DNA of 24,565 nucleotides from Candidatus Cloacimonadota bacterium (GCA_023392795.1 JAEWNJ010000052.1:1-24565); one strand, 5' to 3'. Positions 1 to 9,078 are shown, counted from the first letter of the stretch. The notes: generated by a model from the letters alone, not told the origin. Translations and numbers: made by a program.

Positions 1-130
1 TCTTTTCAGACTTGCTTTTACAGAGGTGGAAAGTCTTTTTAGCATAGCGACCGCGAACAAGCACACTGAAAGCAGAACCTGAAGCCACTCTGGTTAAAAG
101 ATTAATAAATAAGCATATAAAGGAAGAAGC

Positions 131-1852
131 ATGGACAAGAAGTGGTTAATCCCACCGGGTCTAAATGCACAGGAGAATGAAGCCATTGAGCGCCTTGCAA
201 TAGAGGTCAAGGCACCGCGTCTGATCGCGGAGTTGCTAAGCAGGCGGGGGCTCAGGAATGAAGCTGAGATCAGAGACTTTTTCAAGCCTGATCTGGCCCA
301 TCTGCACGATCCTTATCTCTTTGAGGATATGGACAAAGCGGTCACCCGAATTCTGAAGGCACTGGAAGATAAGGAACTGATCACCATTTACGGGGATTAT
401 GACGTGGACGGCACAACAGCCACTGCTTTGCTATATCTGGGCCTGAAGCGCATCGGGGCCAGGATAGATTTTTACATACCGCATCGTATGATCGATGGAT
501 ATGGCTTGTCCCTGGGGTCGCTGGATCAACTCCGTGAAAACGGCAGCAGCCTGATCATCAGCGTAGATTGCGGAGTGAACGCCCTGGAAGAGATCAACGC
601 GATCAAAGACCTGGGCATGGAGATCATTATCACCGATCACCACAATCCCAAGGACGAATTACCCCCCGCTCTGGCCATCATCAACCCCAAATTGCCCGAT
701 TGCCAGTATCCATTTGAGCATCTCGCCGGCGTGGGAGTGGCCTATAAACTGCTGATGGCGATTTATCAGCGTCTGGGCATCGATACCAGCGAAAACGTAC
801 TCAAATACATGGATTTAGTGGCAGTTGGCACCATTGCAGACATCGTTCCTCTGGTGGGGGAAAACCGGATCTTTGCCTCGATAGGACTGCAACATCTGAT
901 CGAGAAGAAGAACCTGGGTCTGAACGCATTGATCCAGATAAGCGGATTGAATCACAAGACATTAGACACCACGGACATCGTGTTTGGGATCGCGCCCAGG
1001 ATCAATGCCGCAGGTAGAATGGGCAGTGCCGCGATGGCGGTGGAATTGCTCATATCCACGGATGAAAGCAATAGCAGCGATCTGGCGGAAATGATCGAGC
1101 GGGATAACTCTCTGCGGCAGCAGGAAGATCAGAAGACCTTTTATGAGGCCTGCGAGATCATCGAGAAGAAGTATAAAAATCTGGCGCAAACGCCGTGCAT
1201 GGTAGTCTCTTCGGACGATTGGCATCAAGGTGTGATCGGGATCGTGGCCTCCAAACTGGTGGAAAAATACTACCGGCCGGTGATCATGATTTCCTTCAAA
1301 GATGGCTTTGGCAGCGGCTCCGGGCGCTCCGTGGCGGATTTTAATCTCTTTGCCGCGCTGCAACATACAGAGCACAATCTGCACAGCTTTGGCGGGCATA
1401 AATACGCCGTGGGACTCACCATTTACCAGGAGTACATCGACCGCTTTGAAAATGAACTGGCGCGCTACGTGGCCGATCATCTGCAGATGGAGCAGATTCA
1501 GCCTCCCCTGGTGATCGACCATCAGATCGAACTCTACGACATCAATGGCTATCTGCTGGACGCGATCGAGCGCTTTGCTCCCTTCGGCCCGGAAAACTTG
1601 CGACCGACCTTTATGAGCCGCGATGTATCGGTGGCCAATTATCCCTATAATGTCGGGCGTAATCACCTGAAATTGAAAGTGGTAAAGGATGGGATATCGC
1701 TGGATCTGATCGGATACAATCTGGGTGATTACCTGCCTTTACTGAAGAAAAACAGCATTATCGATATCGCTTACACCCTGGAGTATAACCGTTTTGGGGA
1801 CAAATCGTCCATCCAGGGCAAATTGCGCGATCTGAAGATCAAAGGAGTTTAA
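131..1852 (+). CDS. recJ: Single-stranded-DNA-specific exonuclease RecJ
   Basis: RecJ is a cytoplasmic 5'-3' single-strand DNA exonuclease used in recombination and mismatch/base-excision repair. The 573-residue product has the usual RecJ length. The DHH-phosphoesterase motifs are in order: YGDYDVDG (87-94), SVDCG (144-148), the DHH triad (169-171) and VGTIADIVPL (about 232-241). The C-terminal DHHA1 part has WHQGVIGIVASKL (364-376), GSGRS (396-400) and GGHKYAVG (421-428). All metal-binding acidic and histidine positions I can recognise are present. The ATG follows a purine-rich ribosome site, AAGGAAGAAG. It is the first gene fully inside the window of a dense + strand run; the next gene starts 2 nt after its stop. 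The upstream 130 bases hold no identifiable gene. Confidence 0.97.
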   Translation: MDKKWLIPPGLNAQENEAIERLAIEVKAPRLIAELLSRRGLRNEAEIRDFFKPDLAHLHDPYLFEDMDKAVTRILKALEDKELITIYGDYDVDGTTATALLYLGLKRIGARIDFYIPHRMIDGYGLSLGSLDQLRENGSSLIISVDCGVNALEEINAIKDLGMEIIITDHHNPKDELPPALAIINPKLPDCQYPFEHLAGVGVAYKLLMAIYQRLGIDTSENVLKYMDLVAVGTIADIVPLVGENRIFASIGLQHLIEKKNLGLNALIQISGLNHKTLDTTDIVFGIAPRINAAGRMGSAAMAVELLISTDESNSSDLAEMIERDNSLRQQEDQKTFYEACEIIEKKYKNLAQTPCMVVSSDDWHQGVIGIVASKLVEKYYRPVIMISFKDGFGSGSGRSVADFNLFAALQHTEHNLHSFGGHKYAVGLTIYQEYIDRFENELARYVADHLQMEQIQPPLVIDHQIELYDINGYLLDAIERFAPFGPENLRPTFMSRDVSVANYPYNVGRNHLKLKVVKDGISLDLIGYNLGDYLPLLKKNSIIDIAYTLEYNRFGDKSSIQGKLRDLKIKGV

Positions 1853-1854
1853 TC

Positions 1855-2676
1855 ATGCGTAAGATCCTCCTCTTTGTCATCATCGTAGTCGCTTTGGCCG
1901 GCTGCGCTTCCTCGGGTAAACTGCCGCCCATGAATATCAGCAGTTTCAGCCTCTTCAATACCTTCAGCTATGAAGAGAATATCAGCAAAGCCTTTTACGA
2001 TCCAGGCTCACAAACCACCTTTGCCATGGTTCCCGCCGCCCATCAGATTTATCTCTGGCGCGAAGGCAAAAAAGTGAACGTTTTGGGCGGTATCGGTATG
2101 GGCAATACGAACTTCCGAAACCTGGCCGATATCACCATGGGGCCGGACGGCTCTGTGTATGCCCTGGATGGAAACCAGAAGCAAGTGAAGAAATTCAATC
2201 CAGACGGCAAGCTATTGGCCACCTGGGAACTCAAGAACTCGGTGCAGCCAGCAGGGATCGCTTTGGGTACAGAGCAAAACTGCTATATCTGGGATAGCGC
2301 TGCCTCCGAGATTATCGCGTATAATCTCCTGGATGGCAGTGAGTTGTTCCGCTTTGGGCGCTTCATCGTAAAGAGGGTAGATCACCTCTTCGCAAACCGC
2401 GACTATGTGGTGGTTTACGACCAGCAAGAGAAGAAGAGCACCGTGTTTTCCAGCTTGGGACAGGAAATCGTAAGTGAAAACGGGCAGATCGTTTATGATC
2501 CATATAACAACGGTATCAGCCTCAGCGATACGGCTCTGGTAAGTACCATGAGTGCCGCGTTTTTACCGATGAGCAGCGTGCCCGGGATCATGACAATCGG
2601 TCAGGAAGTGCTTGCCATAGTGGTGGATAACCGTCAGGTACGCCTACTAAAAGTGAATTATGAGCAGGTTCCTTAA
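1855..2676 (+). CDS. Lipoprotein with NHL/six-bladed propeller-like repeats
   Basis: A 273-residue predicted lipoprotein of unknown specific function. The N-terminus is a classic type II signal: K/R, then a hydrophobic stretch, then lipobox LAGC with the acylated Cys at 17. The body contains strand-turn units of the NHL/SMP-30 kind, for example a segment near residues 88-122 with GPDGSVYALDGNQ followed by KKFNPDGKL. A beta-propeller fold is therefore likely, but repeats are too diverged for a firm family call. The start lies 2 nt after recJ with AAAGGAG just upstream. Its 3' end overlaps lnt by 17 nt, so the two are probably translationally coupled. Being next to the enzyme that finishes lipoprotein maturation is suggestive, but may be no more than operon packing. 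Confidence 0.8.
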   Translation: MRKILLFVIIVVALAGCASSGKLPPMNISSFSLFNTFSYEENISKAFYDPGSQTTFAMVPAAHQIYLWREGKKVNVLGGIGMGNTNFRNLADITMGPDGSVYALDGNQKQVKKFNPDGKLLATWELKNSVQPAGIALGTEQNCYIWDSAASEIIAYNLLDGSELFRFGRFIVKRVDHLFANRDYVVVYDQQEKKSTVFSSLGQEIVSENGQIVYDPYNNGISLSDTALVSTMSAAFLPMSSVPGIMTIGQEVLAIVVDNRQVRLLKVNYEQVP

Positions 2677-4168
2677 AAGCTACGGTTTGATCATTCTCTC
2701 AGCCTTGTTGCTGAGCCTTTCCCGTTTGCCGCTGCATACGGGACTGCTGGTGTTTGTGGCCTTTATCCCCCTGCTCGCCTACATCAGCCGGTCAAAGCAC
2801 CGGACCAAGGAACTGATCTTTGGCGGGATCATCTTTTCCGCCATTCAGATCAGTATGGTTTTCTACTGGATCGGGGAAGTGACTCCCGGCGGATTGATCG
2901 GGATCTGGCTGCTCTATGGGCTGTATTACTTCGTTGCCTTCGCTCTGCTGGAGCGCATGTGGCACCGTTTACCCGGGCTCAGATGGCTGTCCTTCGTATC
3001 TGCATTTGTCACTTTTGAATACCTGCAAAACTTCAGTGAATTGCGCTTCCCGTGGTTTCACATCGGTTATGCCCTGGGCGATTATCGGATTCTGTTGCAG
3101 GTGCTGGATCTGGGGGGTATGGCTCTGTTGGCGATCCTGATCTTGAGCCTGAACTACCTCATTTTCCGGATCAAAAGCTATTCCTGGAAAGGCCTTGGCG
3201 CTATCGCGCTGATCCTTACCCTGTGGCTGGCTTATGGCGTATATTGCCTGAAGTATCTCCCTCTGGAGAAACAAGATGCCCGCATCGCGGTGATGCAGCC
3301 CTCGATCCCTCAAGACGAAAAATGGGTGACCGACAATTATGACCTCATCATCGCGCGGTATGACAGCCTTACCGCCCTGGCGGCGGCGCAAGACATGGAT
3401 TTGATCATCTATCCTGAGGCTGCTGTACCAAATTATCTGATGCTGATCACCACCGTCCATGATGACCTGATGGACATTATCGAAAAGCATGACATCAACG
3501 TTTTCACGGGTTTCCCGCATTGCACAGCCGCGCCAGCGGAACACCCGGAATCGGCTTATTATTACAACGCTGCCAATCTCTTTGGCCCCAGGTACCAGAT
3601 GGGTGAGATCTTTTACAAGAACATCCTCGTACCAGTGGGCGAAAGAATGCTCTGGCTGGATACCTTCCCCATGCTGTGGAAATTGCAGTTTGGGCAGGCA
3701 AACTGGGAGTTTGGCACCAAGATACCGCGTTACTACTGCGCTCAACACGATTTTTCCCCCTCGATCTGTTATGAATTGGCGTTCCCGCATTTTATGCAAA
3801 AAGCGAATTTCACACTGCCCGACGGGAACAAGGCCAAGGCTGACTATCACGTGAATATCACCAATGATGCTTGGTTTGGTACTTCATACGGCCCCTGGCT
3901 GCATGGGATTATGACCAAGTTTCGTGCCATCGAATCACGGATACAGGTGTATCGCTCTGCCAATACAGGGATTTCGATGATTGTGGATCCCAAGGGAGGA
4001 GTGCTGAACCGGACGGAGCTGTTTGAGATCAGTAACATCAGCGCGCCTCTATACACTTGCGTTGTGGTCCCCTTGTATCACAAGATCTATCCCTATCCAT
4101 GGTTCTTTGTGTTCAGCACAGCGCTTCTGTATGTGCTCAGCCTGTTTTCAAAGAGGAGACACGCATGA
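2660..4168 (+). CDS. lnt: Apolipoprotein N-acyltransferase
   Basis: Lnt transfers an acyl chain from phospholipid to the free amino group of the N-terminal Cys of lipoproteins, in the inner membrane facing the periplasm. The product is 502 residues, close to the family norm. Roughly residues 1-200 are a set of hydrophobic segments, followed by a nitrilase-type domain (about 205-460) and a final membrane helix (about 480-497). The catalytic triad is visible: Glu253 in YPEAAVPN, Lys320 in FYKNILVPVGE and Cys370 in SPSICYE. The start overlaps the preceding lipoprotein gene by 17 nt; the N-terminus fits a membrane anchor, so I keep it. Its stop overlaps the MerR start in an ATGA. Confidence 0.96.
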   Translation: MSRFLKSYGLIILSALLLSLSRLPLHTGLLVFVAFIPLLAYISRSKHRTKELIFGGIIFSAIQISMVFYWIGEVTPGGLIGIWLLYGLYYFVAFALLERMWHRLPGLRWLSFVSAFVTFEYLQNFSELRFPWFHIGYALGDYRILLQVLDLGGMALLAILILSLNYLIFRIKSYSWKGLGAIALILTLWLAYGVYCLKYLPLEKQDARIAVMQPSIPQDEKWVTDNYDLIIARYDSLTALAAAQDMDLIIYPEAAVPNYLMLITTVHDDLMDIIEKHDINVFTGFPHCTAAPAEHPESAYYYNAANLFGPRYQMGEIFYKNILVPVGERMLWLDTFPMLWKLQFGQANWEFGTKIPRYYCAQHDFSPSICYELAFPHFMQKANFTLPDGNKAKADYHVNITNDAWFGTSYGPWLHGIMTKFRAIESRIQVYRSANTGISMIVDPKGGVLNRTELFEISNISAPLYTCVVVPLYHKIYPYPWFFVFSTALLYVLSLFSKRRHA

Positions 4169-4545
4169 CGAAGTACTATTATACCATTGGCGAAGTGAGC
4201 AATTTACTGGAGGTAAAGGCTCACGTACTGCGTTACTGGGAGAGCGAGATACCTGCACTCAGACCTAAGAAAAGCGGGCATCAGCGGCGCTATTCGTTAC
4301 AGCAAATCGAGACCCTGAAAAAGATCAAAGATATGCTGTACAATCAGCGCTACACCATCGAGGGAGCGAGGCAAAAGCTGAAACAGGATAAAAGCCTGCT
4401 CGAAGAAGCCCGCGAAGAGGCCATTGCCAAGCAGAAATTGCAACTCTCGGCTCAGCTCCCCGCCATCGCCAGGGATCTATCGGATCTGAGGGATGAATTG
4501 ATCCGCCTGAAACGGAAATGCCAAAAAATCACAGGACATAAATGA
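4165..4545 (+). CDS. MerR-family transcriptional regulator, short form
   Basis: A 126-residue DNA-binding protein. The N-terminal winged helix is typical of MerR: YTIGEVSNLLEVKAHVLRYW (residues 7-26), then a basic wing (KKSGHQRRY, 35-43) and a recognition/dimer region ending in YTIEGARQKL. After residue 72 it continues as a charged coiled-coil (KQDKSLLEEAREEAIAKQKL). No ligand-binding domain or effector cysteines are seen, so the inducer is unknown. A longer reading frame extends upstream inside lnt, but the ATG at 4165 is preceded by AAGAGGAG and gives the family N-terminus, so I chose it. It overlaps lnt (ATGA) and glyQ (ATGA). Its targets cannot be deduced. Confidence 0.9.
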   Translation: MTKYYYTIGEVSNLLEVKAHVLRYWESEIPALRPKKSGHQRRYSLQQIETLKKIKDMLYNQRYTIEGARQKLKQDKSLLEEAREEAIAKQKLQLSAQLPAIARDLSDLRDELIRLKRKCQKITGHK

Positions 4546-5393
4546 TGGAATTTCAGAATATTATCTTGACCCTGCAGCAATACTGGGCGGCCAAAGGCTG
4601 CCAATTGATCCAGCCCTACGACGTGGAGATGGGCGCGGGGACCTTTCACCCCGCCACATTCTTTGGAGCTTTGGGAGAGAAACCCTGCGCGATCGCCTAT
4701 CCGCAGGCCTGCCGCCGTCCCAAAGACGGACGATATGGGGAAAATCCCAATCGCTTTCAGCACTATTATCAATTTCAGGTGATCATCAAACCCAGCCCCG
4801 ATGACATCCAGAACCTATATCTGAAGAGCCTTTCTGCCATTGGTATCGAGACGGAAAAGCATGATATCCGCTTTGTGGAAGACGATTGGGAATCACCCAC
4901 TTTGGGAGCCTGGGGTCTGGGCTGGGAAGTGTGGCTGGATGGCATGGAGATCTCGCAATTCACCTACTTCCAGCAGGTTGGTTCGTTTGACGTCTTTCCC
5001 GTATCCGTGGAATTGACCTATGGGCTGGAGCGCCTGGCTATGTACATCCAAGATGTCTCGGATTACCGAGAGCTAAAGTATAATGGGACATCCAGATACG
5101 CGGATATCTATTTCGATAAAGAAGTAGAGTACAGCGCTTATAACTTTGAATATGCCGATACAGCGCTGCTTTTTGAGCTCTTTGGCAAGTATGAAGCAGA
5201 GTGTATGGCTTTGATCAGCAAGAATCTGGTGTACCCCGCTTATGATATGTTGCTCAAAAGCTCGCACACCTTCAATCTCCTGGATGCCCGCGGCGTGATC
5301 AGCGTAACCGAACGGGCGGCATACATCGGTAGAATCAGGAACCTTGCCAAAGCCTGCGCCGCCAACTATCTGGCCAAATATGTGAGGAAATGA
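4542..5393 (+). CDS. glyQ: Glycyl-tRNA synthetase alpha subunit
   Basis: GlyQ is the catalytic alpha chain of the bacterial alpha2-beta2 glycyl-tRNA synthetase. The 283-residue product follows the family closely: ILTLQQYWAAKGC near the start, then RRPKDGRYGENPNR, QHYYQFQVIIKPSPD, DIRFVEDDWESPTLGAWGLG, EISQFTYFQQVG and LTYGLERLAMYIQ, ending in FNLLDARGVISVTERAAYI. Either of two tandem ATGs (4542 or 4545) could be used; the first overlaps the MerR stop. No beta subunit (glyS) follows. The next gene is unrelated, so the partner must be encoded elsewhere, or the complex is unusual. Active-site motifs look intact. Confidence 0.97.
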   Translation: MMEFQNIILTLQQYWAAKGCQLIQPYDVEMGAGTFHPATFFGALGEKPCAIAYPQACRRPKDGRYGENPNRFQHYYQFQVIIKPSPDDIQNLYLKSLSAIGIETEKHDIRFVEDDWESPTLGAWGLGWEVWLDGMEISQFTYFQQVGSFDVFPVSVELTYGLERLAMYIQDVSDYRELKYNGTSRYADIYFDKEVEYSAYNFEYADTALLFELFGKYEAECMALISKNLVYPAYDMLLKSSHTFNLLDARGVISVTERAAYIGRIRNLAKACAANYLAKYVRK

Positions 5394-5395
5394 AA

Positions 5396-6064
5396 ATGAA
5401 ACACCCCTACACCGGAATCTTAAGTAGCTTGGATGCAGTAAAGGACACCCTGCTACAAGTATGCGTTTATCATGATATATTAGGAGAATATGGCGCTGTG
5501 GTGGTGCTGGACGACACACCCGATCAGCAGCTGGACAAGCTCGCTGGACTGGCGCAATATGCCAGGAAGAAAGCTTTGATGCTTCCCCTGATCGTTACGC
5601 GGAGCTTCATCGCCTCATCCCTGGATTCCTACCCCTTGGAGTTTATCAATATCATCAGCTCAGACAAAGAAAACCTCATGTGCAAAGAGGACCTTTTGAC
5701 CAATCTGCAGTTTAGTAAAGCGGATGTGCGCCTGCAGATGGAACGCGAGTTTAAAAGCAAATGGTTGCTCACCAGACAAAGCACCCTGGAAGCTGCCGGC
5801 CGCTCCCGTCATCTGCGCGAGACCATGAGAATGTCGATCAGAGCTGTAATCCCTGCCATAAAAGGCTTCTTCTTCCTGGCTGGTCATCCTTATCCTCATA
5901 CTCTGGATCAGCTACTGGACCAGGCGGAACTGATCACCGGTATCGATCTCAAGATACTTGGCACCGGACTCAAGGAACAAAACATCGGAACCAATGATGT
6001 GCAGCGTTATCTCTGCATCCTGCAGAGACTGATTGACTTCATGGAAAGCTATCAGGGGCAGTGA
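5396..6064 (+). CDS. Degenerate nucleotidyltransferase-like protein, function unknown
   Basis: A 222-residue soluble protein that I do not recognise with certainty. The central pattern, SLDSYPLEFINI followed by a charged stretch and then VRLQMEREFKSKWLLTRQ, resembles a family of bacterial proteins annotated as nucleotidyltransferase-fold. The N-terminal part is short and lacks a recognisable GS...DxD catalytic loop, so activity is doubtful. A final hydrophobic patch (KGFFFLAGHPYP) precedes a helical C-terminus. An in-frame ATG at 5390 overlaps the glyQ stop, but GAGGAA sits too close to it. Spacing favours the ATG at 5396, which I use. The stop overlaps the start of the next gene, implying coupled translation. 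Confidence 0.6.
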   Translation: MKHPYTGILSSLDAVKDTLLQVCVYHDILGEYGAVVVLDDTPDQQLDKLAGLAQYARKKALMLPLIVTRSFIASSLDSYPLEFINIISSDKENLMCKEDLLTNLQFSKADVRLQMEREFKSKWLLTRQSTLEAAGRSRHLRETMRMSIRAVIPAIKGFFFLAGHPYPHTLDQLLDQAELITGIDLKILGTGLKEQNIGTNDVQRYLCILQRLIDFMESYQGQ

Positions 6065-6849
6065 TGATCCAAACCCGCTACCACTTTTCGGATACTCTCA
6101 GCCCCGTCCTGGCTCTGGCTATTCACAATGGGCATGAAATGCCAGAAATCCTGATGCCCTACAACGGGATCGGCGATGCTGTGCGCTATATGGAAGAAGA
6201 TCCTCATACAGATACCTTTGCCAGACTTTATCCGAACCACATCATCGTGGAGACCAGCCGTTTTGCCGTTGATCTCAATCGCCCGGCAGCGCGCGCGGTG
6301 TATCAGAATCCGGAAGATGCCTGGGGACTGAACGTGCGCAGCACACCCCTGCCGGAGAGTATCGTGAAAGTCCTGATGTGTGACTATCTGAATTGGTATT
6401 CCACGCTGAAGTACGAAGTGGATCGCCTCTTATCCTTTCATCCCTTCATCGTGGTTTTCGATATGCACAGTTACAATCACCGGCGAAAGGGTCCGAACGC
6501 AGAACCTGATCCCCAGATTGACAATCCGGACATTATTCTGGGCCGGAACAACATGCCTGAGCAGTACCATTCTTATGTAGAGGAACTGCGGATCAATCTG
6601 GACGGGATGATTCTACCCGGGAGGACTCTGGATGTGCGTTGCGATGTGAAGTTTCCCGGGGGCAATCTCTCACGTTGGCTGCATAACACATATCCTGGTC
6701 AGGTTCTCTGCCTGGCGGTGGAATTCAAGAAGATCTTTATGGATGAGCATAGCGGTAAGCTAAACCCCGTAAGCATCAAGATCCTACGCAATTGCTTTCA
6801 CACAGCTGCTGCCAAGTGGATGAAAGATCTGCCTCTACTTCAGCACTAA
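6064..6849 (+). CDS. N-formylglutamate amidohydrolase family protein
   Basis: A 261-residue member of the FGase family (Pfam FGase), zinc-dependent hydrolases that include HutG-type N-formylglutamate deformylase. Visible family signatures are HNGHE (21-25), ETSRFAVDLNRP (63-74) and VFDMHSYNHRR (131-141), which carry the probable metal ligands and substrate-binding arginines. A later segment has FPGGNLSRWLH and LAVEFKKIFMDE. No other histidine-degradation gene is present, so the true substrate may be another acylated amino acid or peptide. The reading frame could begin at a GTG at 6061, but ATG 6064 overlaps the previous stop (TGATG) and has AGGGGC upstream. Last gene of the + strand run. Confidence 0.82.
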   Translation: MIQTRYHFSDTLSPVLALAIHNGHEMPEILMPYNGIGDAVRYMEEDPHTDTFARLYPNHIIVETSRFAVDLNRPAARAVYQNPEDAWGLNVRSTPLPESIVKVLMCDYLNWYSTLKYEVDRLLSFHPFIVVFDMHSYNHRRKGPNAEPDPQIDNPDIILGRNNMPEQYHSYVEELRINLDGMILPGRTLDVRCDVKFPGGNLSRWLHNTYPGQVLCLAVEFKKIFMDEHSGKLNPVSIKILRNCFHTAAAKWMKDLPLLQH

Positions 6850-6855
6850 GAGGCA

Positions 6856-9051
6856 TCAAGCCCCGGTAACGCAGGCGCGAAGGATGTCGTGGAACTCATC
6901 GCGTACGATAGGCTTTCGGATGATATACACCCTAGCATTCTTGTGGATATCATCGGGAAAAGCCATACCGGCGCTGGTGAAGACCACCGGCAATTGAGGA
7001 TTGATCTCCCGCAAAGACTTTATCACTTGTGTTTCCTTACCCTTACATAGCTCTACCGCGATGATGGCGCAGTTGATACCGGTATTGACCCGGGCAATCT
7101 CCAGCGCGGATTTTATGCCGGAGCTTACATGGCAAGAAGCATGAATGCTGGTGATCAGACTCTTGATAATCACCAAAGCCGTGGGGTCTGAATCCACGAC
7201 CAAAAAGGTAGCGTCAGGCAGGCTGAGTAGTATATCAGCAGGAGACCCCGATCCTTTATCCACTAGCAGCTTCCGCGTCACGCAAGGTACATCCAGATAA
7301 AAACAACTGCCCTGCTTATATACAGATTCCACATACAAGGTAGCCCCGATGATCTCGGAAATCCTTTTGGCGATGGAAAGGCCGATGCCCACTCCGTTGT
7401 ACTTCCTGTTTGATCCTTCATCGGATTGACGGAAGTAATTGAAGATTAGCTTCTGCTTCTCTTCTTCGATCCCGATTCCACTGTCCTTCACGTAGTAGCG
7501 CAGGTTTTCTGCGTCTATGGCCTGCATGCCAAATTCTATCTGACCTTTGGCAGTGTACTTCACGGCATTGAGGAAGAGCTTGTGCAGGATTTGATTTACC
7601 TTACCCGAGTCCAGGAGCAATTCCTTCATCAGGCAGGATTGATCGGCATTGAAGATCAGCTTCACGGCGTGTTCATTACCCGATGCCTTGAGGATTTCTT
7701 CCAGCGCGGTTTTGTTGCGGAAAAAATGATCGTAACCCTGTACGGGATGCGGTTTTGCTTTCAGCATGGAGTGCTCGGCAAGGGCAAGATCGATGATATC
7801 CTGGATGATCCTTAGCAGTGATTCTCCGCTGATGTAGATCTGCCGGGCAAAATCCTTCAATTCGCCATCCTTGATCTGACTGCTAATAAGCTGGCTGAAA
7901 CCCATGATATGGTTCAGGGGAGTGCGCAATTCATGCGTGATGGAGTTTAGAAAGGAGGACTTCAAGCGATCACTTTCTTCTGCCCGTTGCTTGGCAGCTT
8001 CCAATTCCACCCGGCTATCGCGCAGGGAACCGAGCATGCGATTGATATTGTTGGCCAGATCACTCAGTTCGTCATCGCCCTTTACTGCCAGGGTGATATC
8101 GCTAGTGGGATCATCGGTTACATGCTTTACATTCTTTTGTACATCGACCAGGCGGTTTAGCACGTATTTGCCCAGGATGTAATTCAACAGCACGCCCAAG
8201 AACAACCCGAGGCAGATGAAGATGATCAGGAAGACGTTTCGCATATCACGGGCAATCTCAGTAGCCTCCATCGGAGCGCTGATTTCGATCAGGAAGAGCT
8301 TATCGCCATTTACATCGTATAGCAAGTCTGAAGCGGATATCCATATATTGTCCAGCAGCTTGACGCGGTTCCCGGTGACCGTGTCATTGATTTTCTGCTG
8401 AATCGTATCGTTATAATCCTGAGTCAGATCGGTGGCAGTAGTCCTTACTCCGCTCAAGCCCCGGATTCCTTGAATGTAATAGTCCTTCAGGATCCGGCCC
8501 ATCATAAAGTAGCCATTCACCGGGCCCTGGGCACTGCTATCCAGGATCGGCATGAAGACCAGCATCATCGGTCCAAATGAAGTTTTCAGAGTGAAGCTCA
8601 GGTAGTTACTCGCTTGCAAATCCTTTAGATCCGGAATCAACTGTTCCAGATAGTCAAAACCTATACTACTGAGATCTTGATAATCTTCATCGTATTGATC
8701 GTATGCTGCGGCGTACGCCACCTGGAAGTTGGTGTCAATAATGGCAACATGGTTTATGTTGTAGTTTTGAAACAGCGATTCTGAGAAGTTGCTCTGGATA
8801 AAAGAGGGATATTGATGATTTACGTAATCCCTCATGTCATCCCAATGAGCCCAATCCCGCGCAGTCTTTTCCAGTTCTTTTTGTTCCTGCTCCAGCCCAC
8901 TACGTAAACTGCGCAGTTTTGACAGAATGGTATTGGTCTCCAGATCCTCAAAAGAGCTGTTGATCACTCTGTTGGTGGCAAAAATGATGATTCCCAGTAC
9001 CAGAAGGAAGCTCAGGAACAAGCTGATGATAGTTCTATTCTTAATACTCAA
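6856..9051 (-). CDS. CHASE4-HAMP hybrid sensor histidine kinase with degenerate receiver
   Basis: A 731-residue inner-membrane sensor kinase. Order: membrane helix 1 (about 8-27); extracytoplasmic CHASE4-type sensor (about 30-265, with ARDWAHWDDMRDYV at 64-77); membrane helix 2 (273-297); HAMP (about 298-345); HisKA with phospho-accepting His373 in ITHELRTPLN; ATPase domain with N-box Asn495, DSGIGI (523-528) and GVGIGLS (553-559); C-terminal receiver (about 615-729). In the receiver Asp620, Thr692 and Lys713 remain, but the phospho-acceptor position reads Val666/Glu667 and the second acidic-pocket residue is Ser621. The start is a TTG after a G-rich ribosome site (GGGGGGA); it gives a short basic N-terminus before helix 1. 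No partner response regulator is nearby. The stop faces the convergent run only 6 nt away. Confidence 0.93.
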   Translation of the reverse strand: MSIKNRTIISLFLSFLLVLGIIIFATNRVINSSFEDLETNTILSKLRSLRSGLEQEQKELEKTARDWAHWDDMRDYVNHQYPSFIQSNFSESLFQNYNINHVAIIDTNFQVAYAAAYDQYDEDYQDLSSIGFDYLEQLIPDLKDLQASNYLSFTLKTSFGPMMLVFMPILDSSAQGPVNGYFMMGRILKDYYIQGIRGLSGVRTTATDLTQDYNDTIQQKINDTVTGNRVKLLDNIWISASDLLYDVNGDKLFLIEISAPMEATEIARDMRNVFLIIFICLGLFLGVLLNYILGKYVLNRLVDVQKNVKHVTDDPTSDITLAVKGDDELSDLANNINRMLGSLRDSRVELEAAKQRAEESDRLKSSFLNSITHELRTPLNHIMGFSQLISSQIKDGELKDFARQIYISGESLLRIIQDIIDLALAEHSMLKAKPHPVQGYDHFFRNKTALEEILKASGNEHAVKLIFNADQSCLMKELLLDSGKVNQILHKLFLNAVKYTAKGQIEFGMQAIDAENLRYYVKDSGIGIEEEKQKLIFNYFRQSDEGSNRKYNGVGIGLSIAKRISEIIGATLYVESVYKQGSCFYLDVPCVTRKLLVDKGSGSPADILLSLPDATFLVVDSDPTALVIIKSLITSIHASCHVSSGIKSALEIARVNTGINCAIIAVELCKGKETQVIKSLREINPQLPVVFTSAGMAFPDDIHKNARVYIIRKPIVRDEFHDILRACVTGA

Positions 9052-9078
9052 GGGATCCCCCCGGTATGGGGTTTGGCC

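Noticed and set aside
1..130. Possible end of an upstream gene (a + strand frame open from base 2 to a stop at 80-82) and an AT-rich stretch before recJ that might be a promoter
   Set aside because: Only 26 residues are visible with no recognisable family, and no clear -35/-10 pair; not enough to call.
962..1666. 234-codon - strand frame inside recJ
   Set aside because: Antisense shadow of a clear RecJ coding sequence; no family motifs or ribosome site.
2969..3850. 293-codon - strand frame inside lnt
   Set aside because: Antisense of the conserved Lnt catalytic domain; no independent support.
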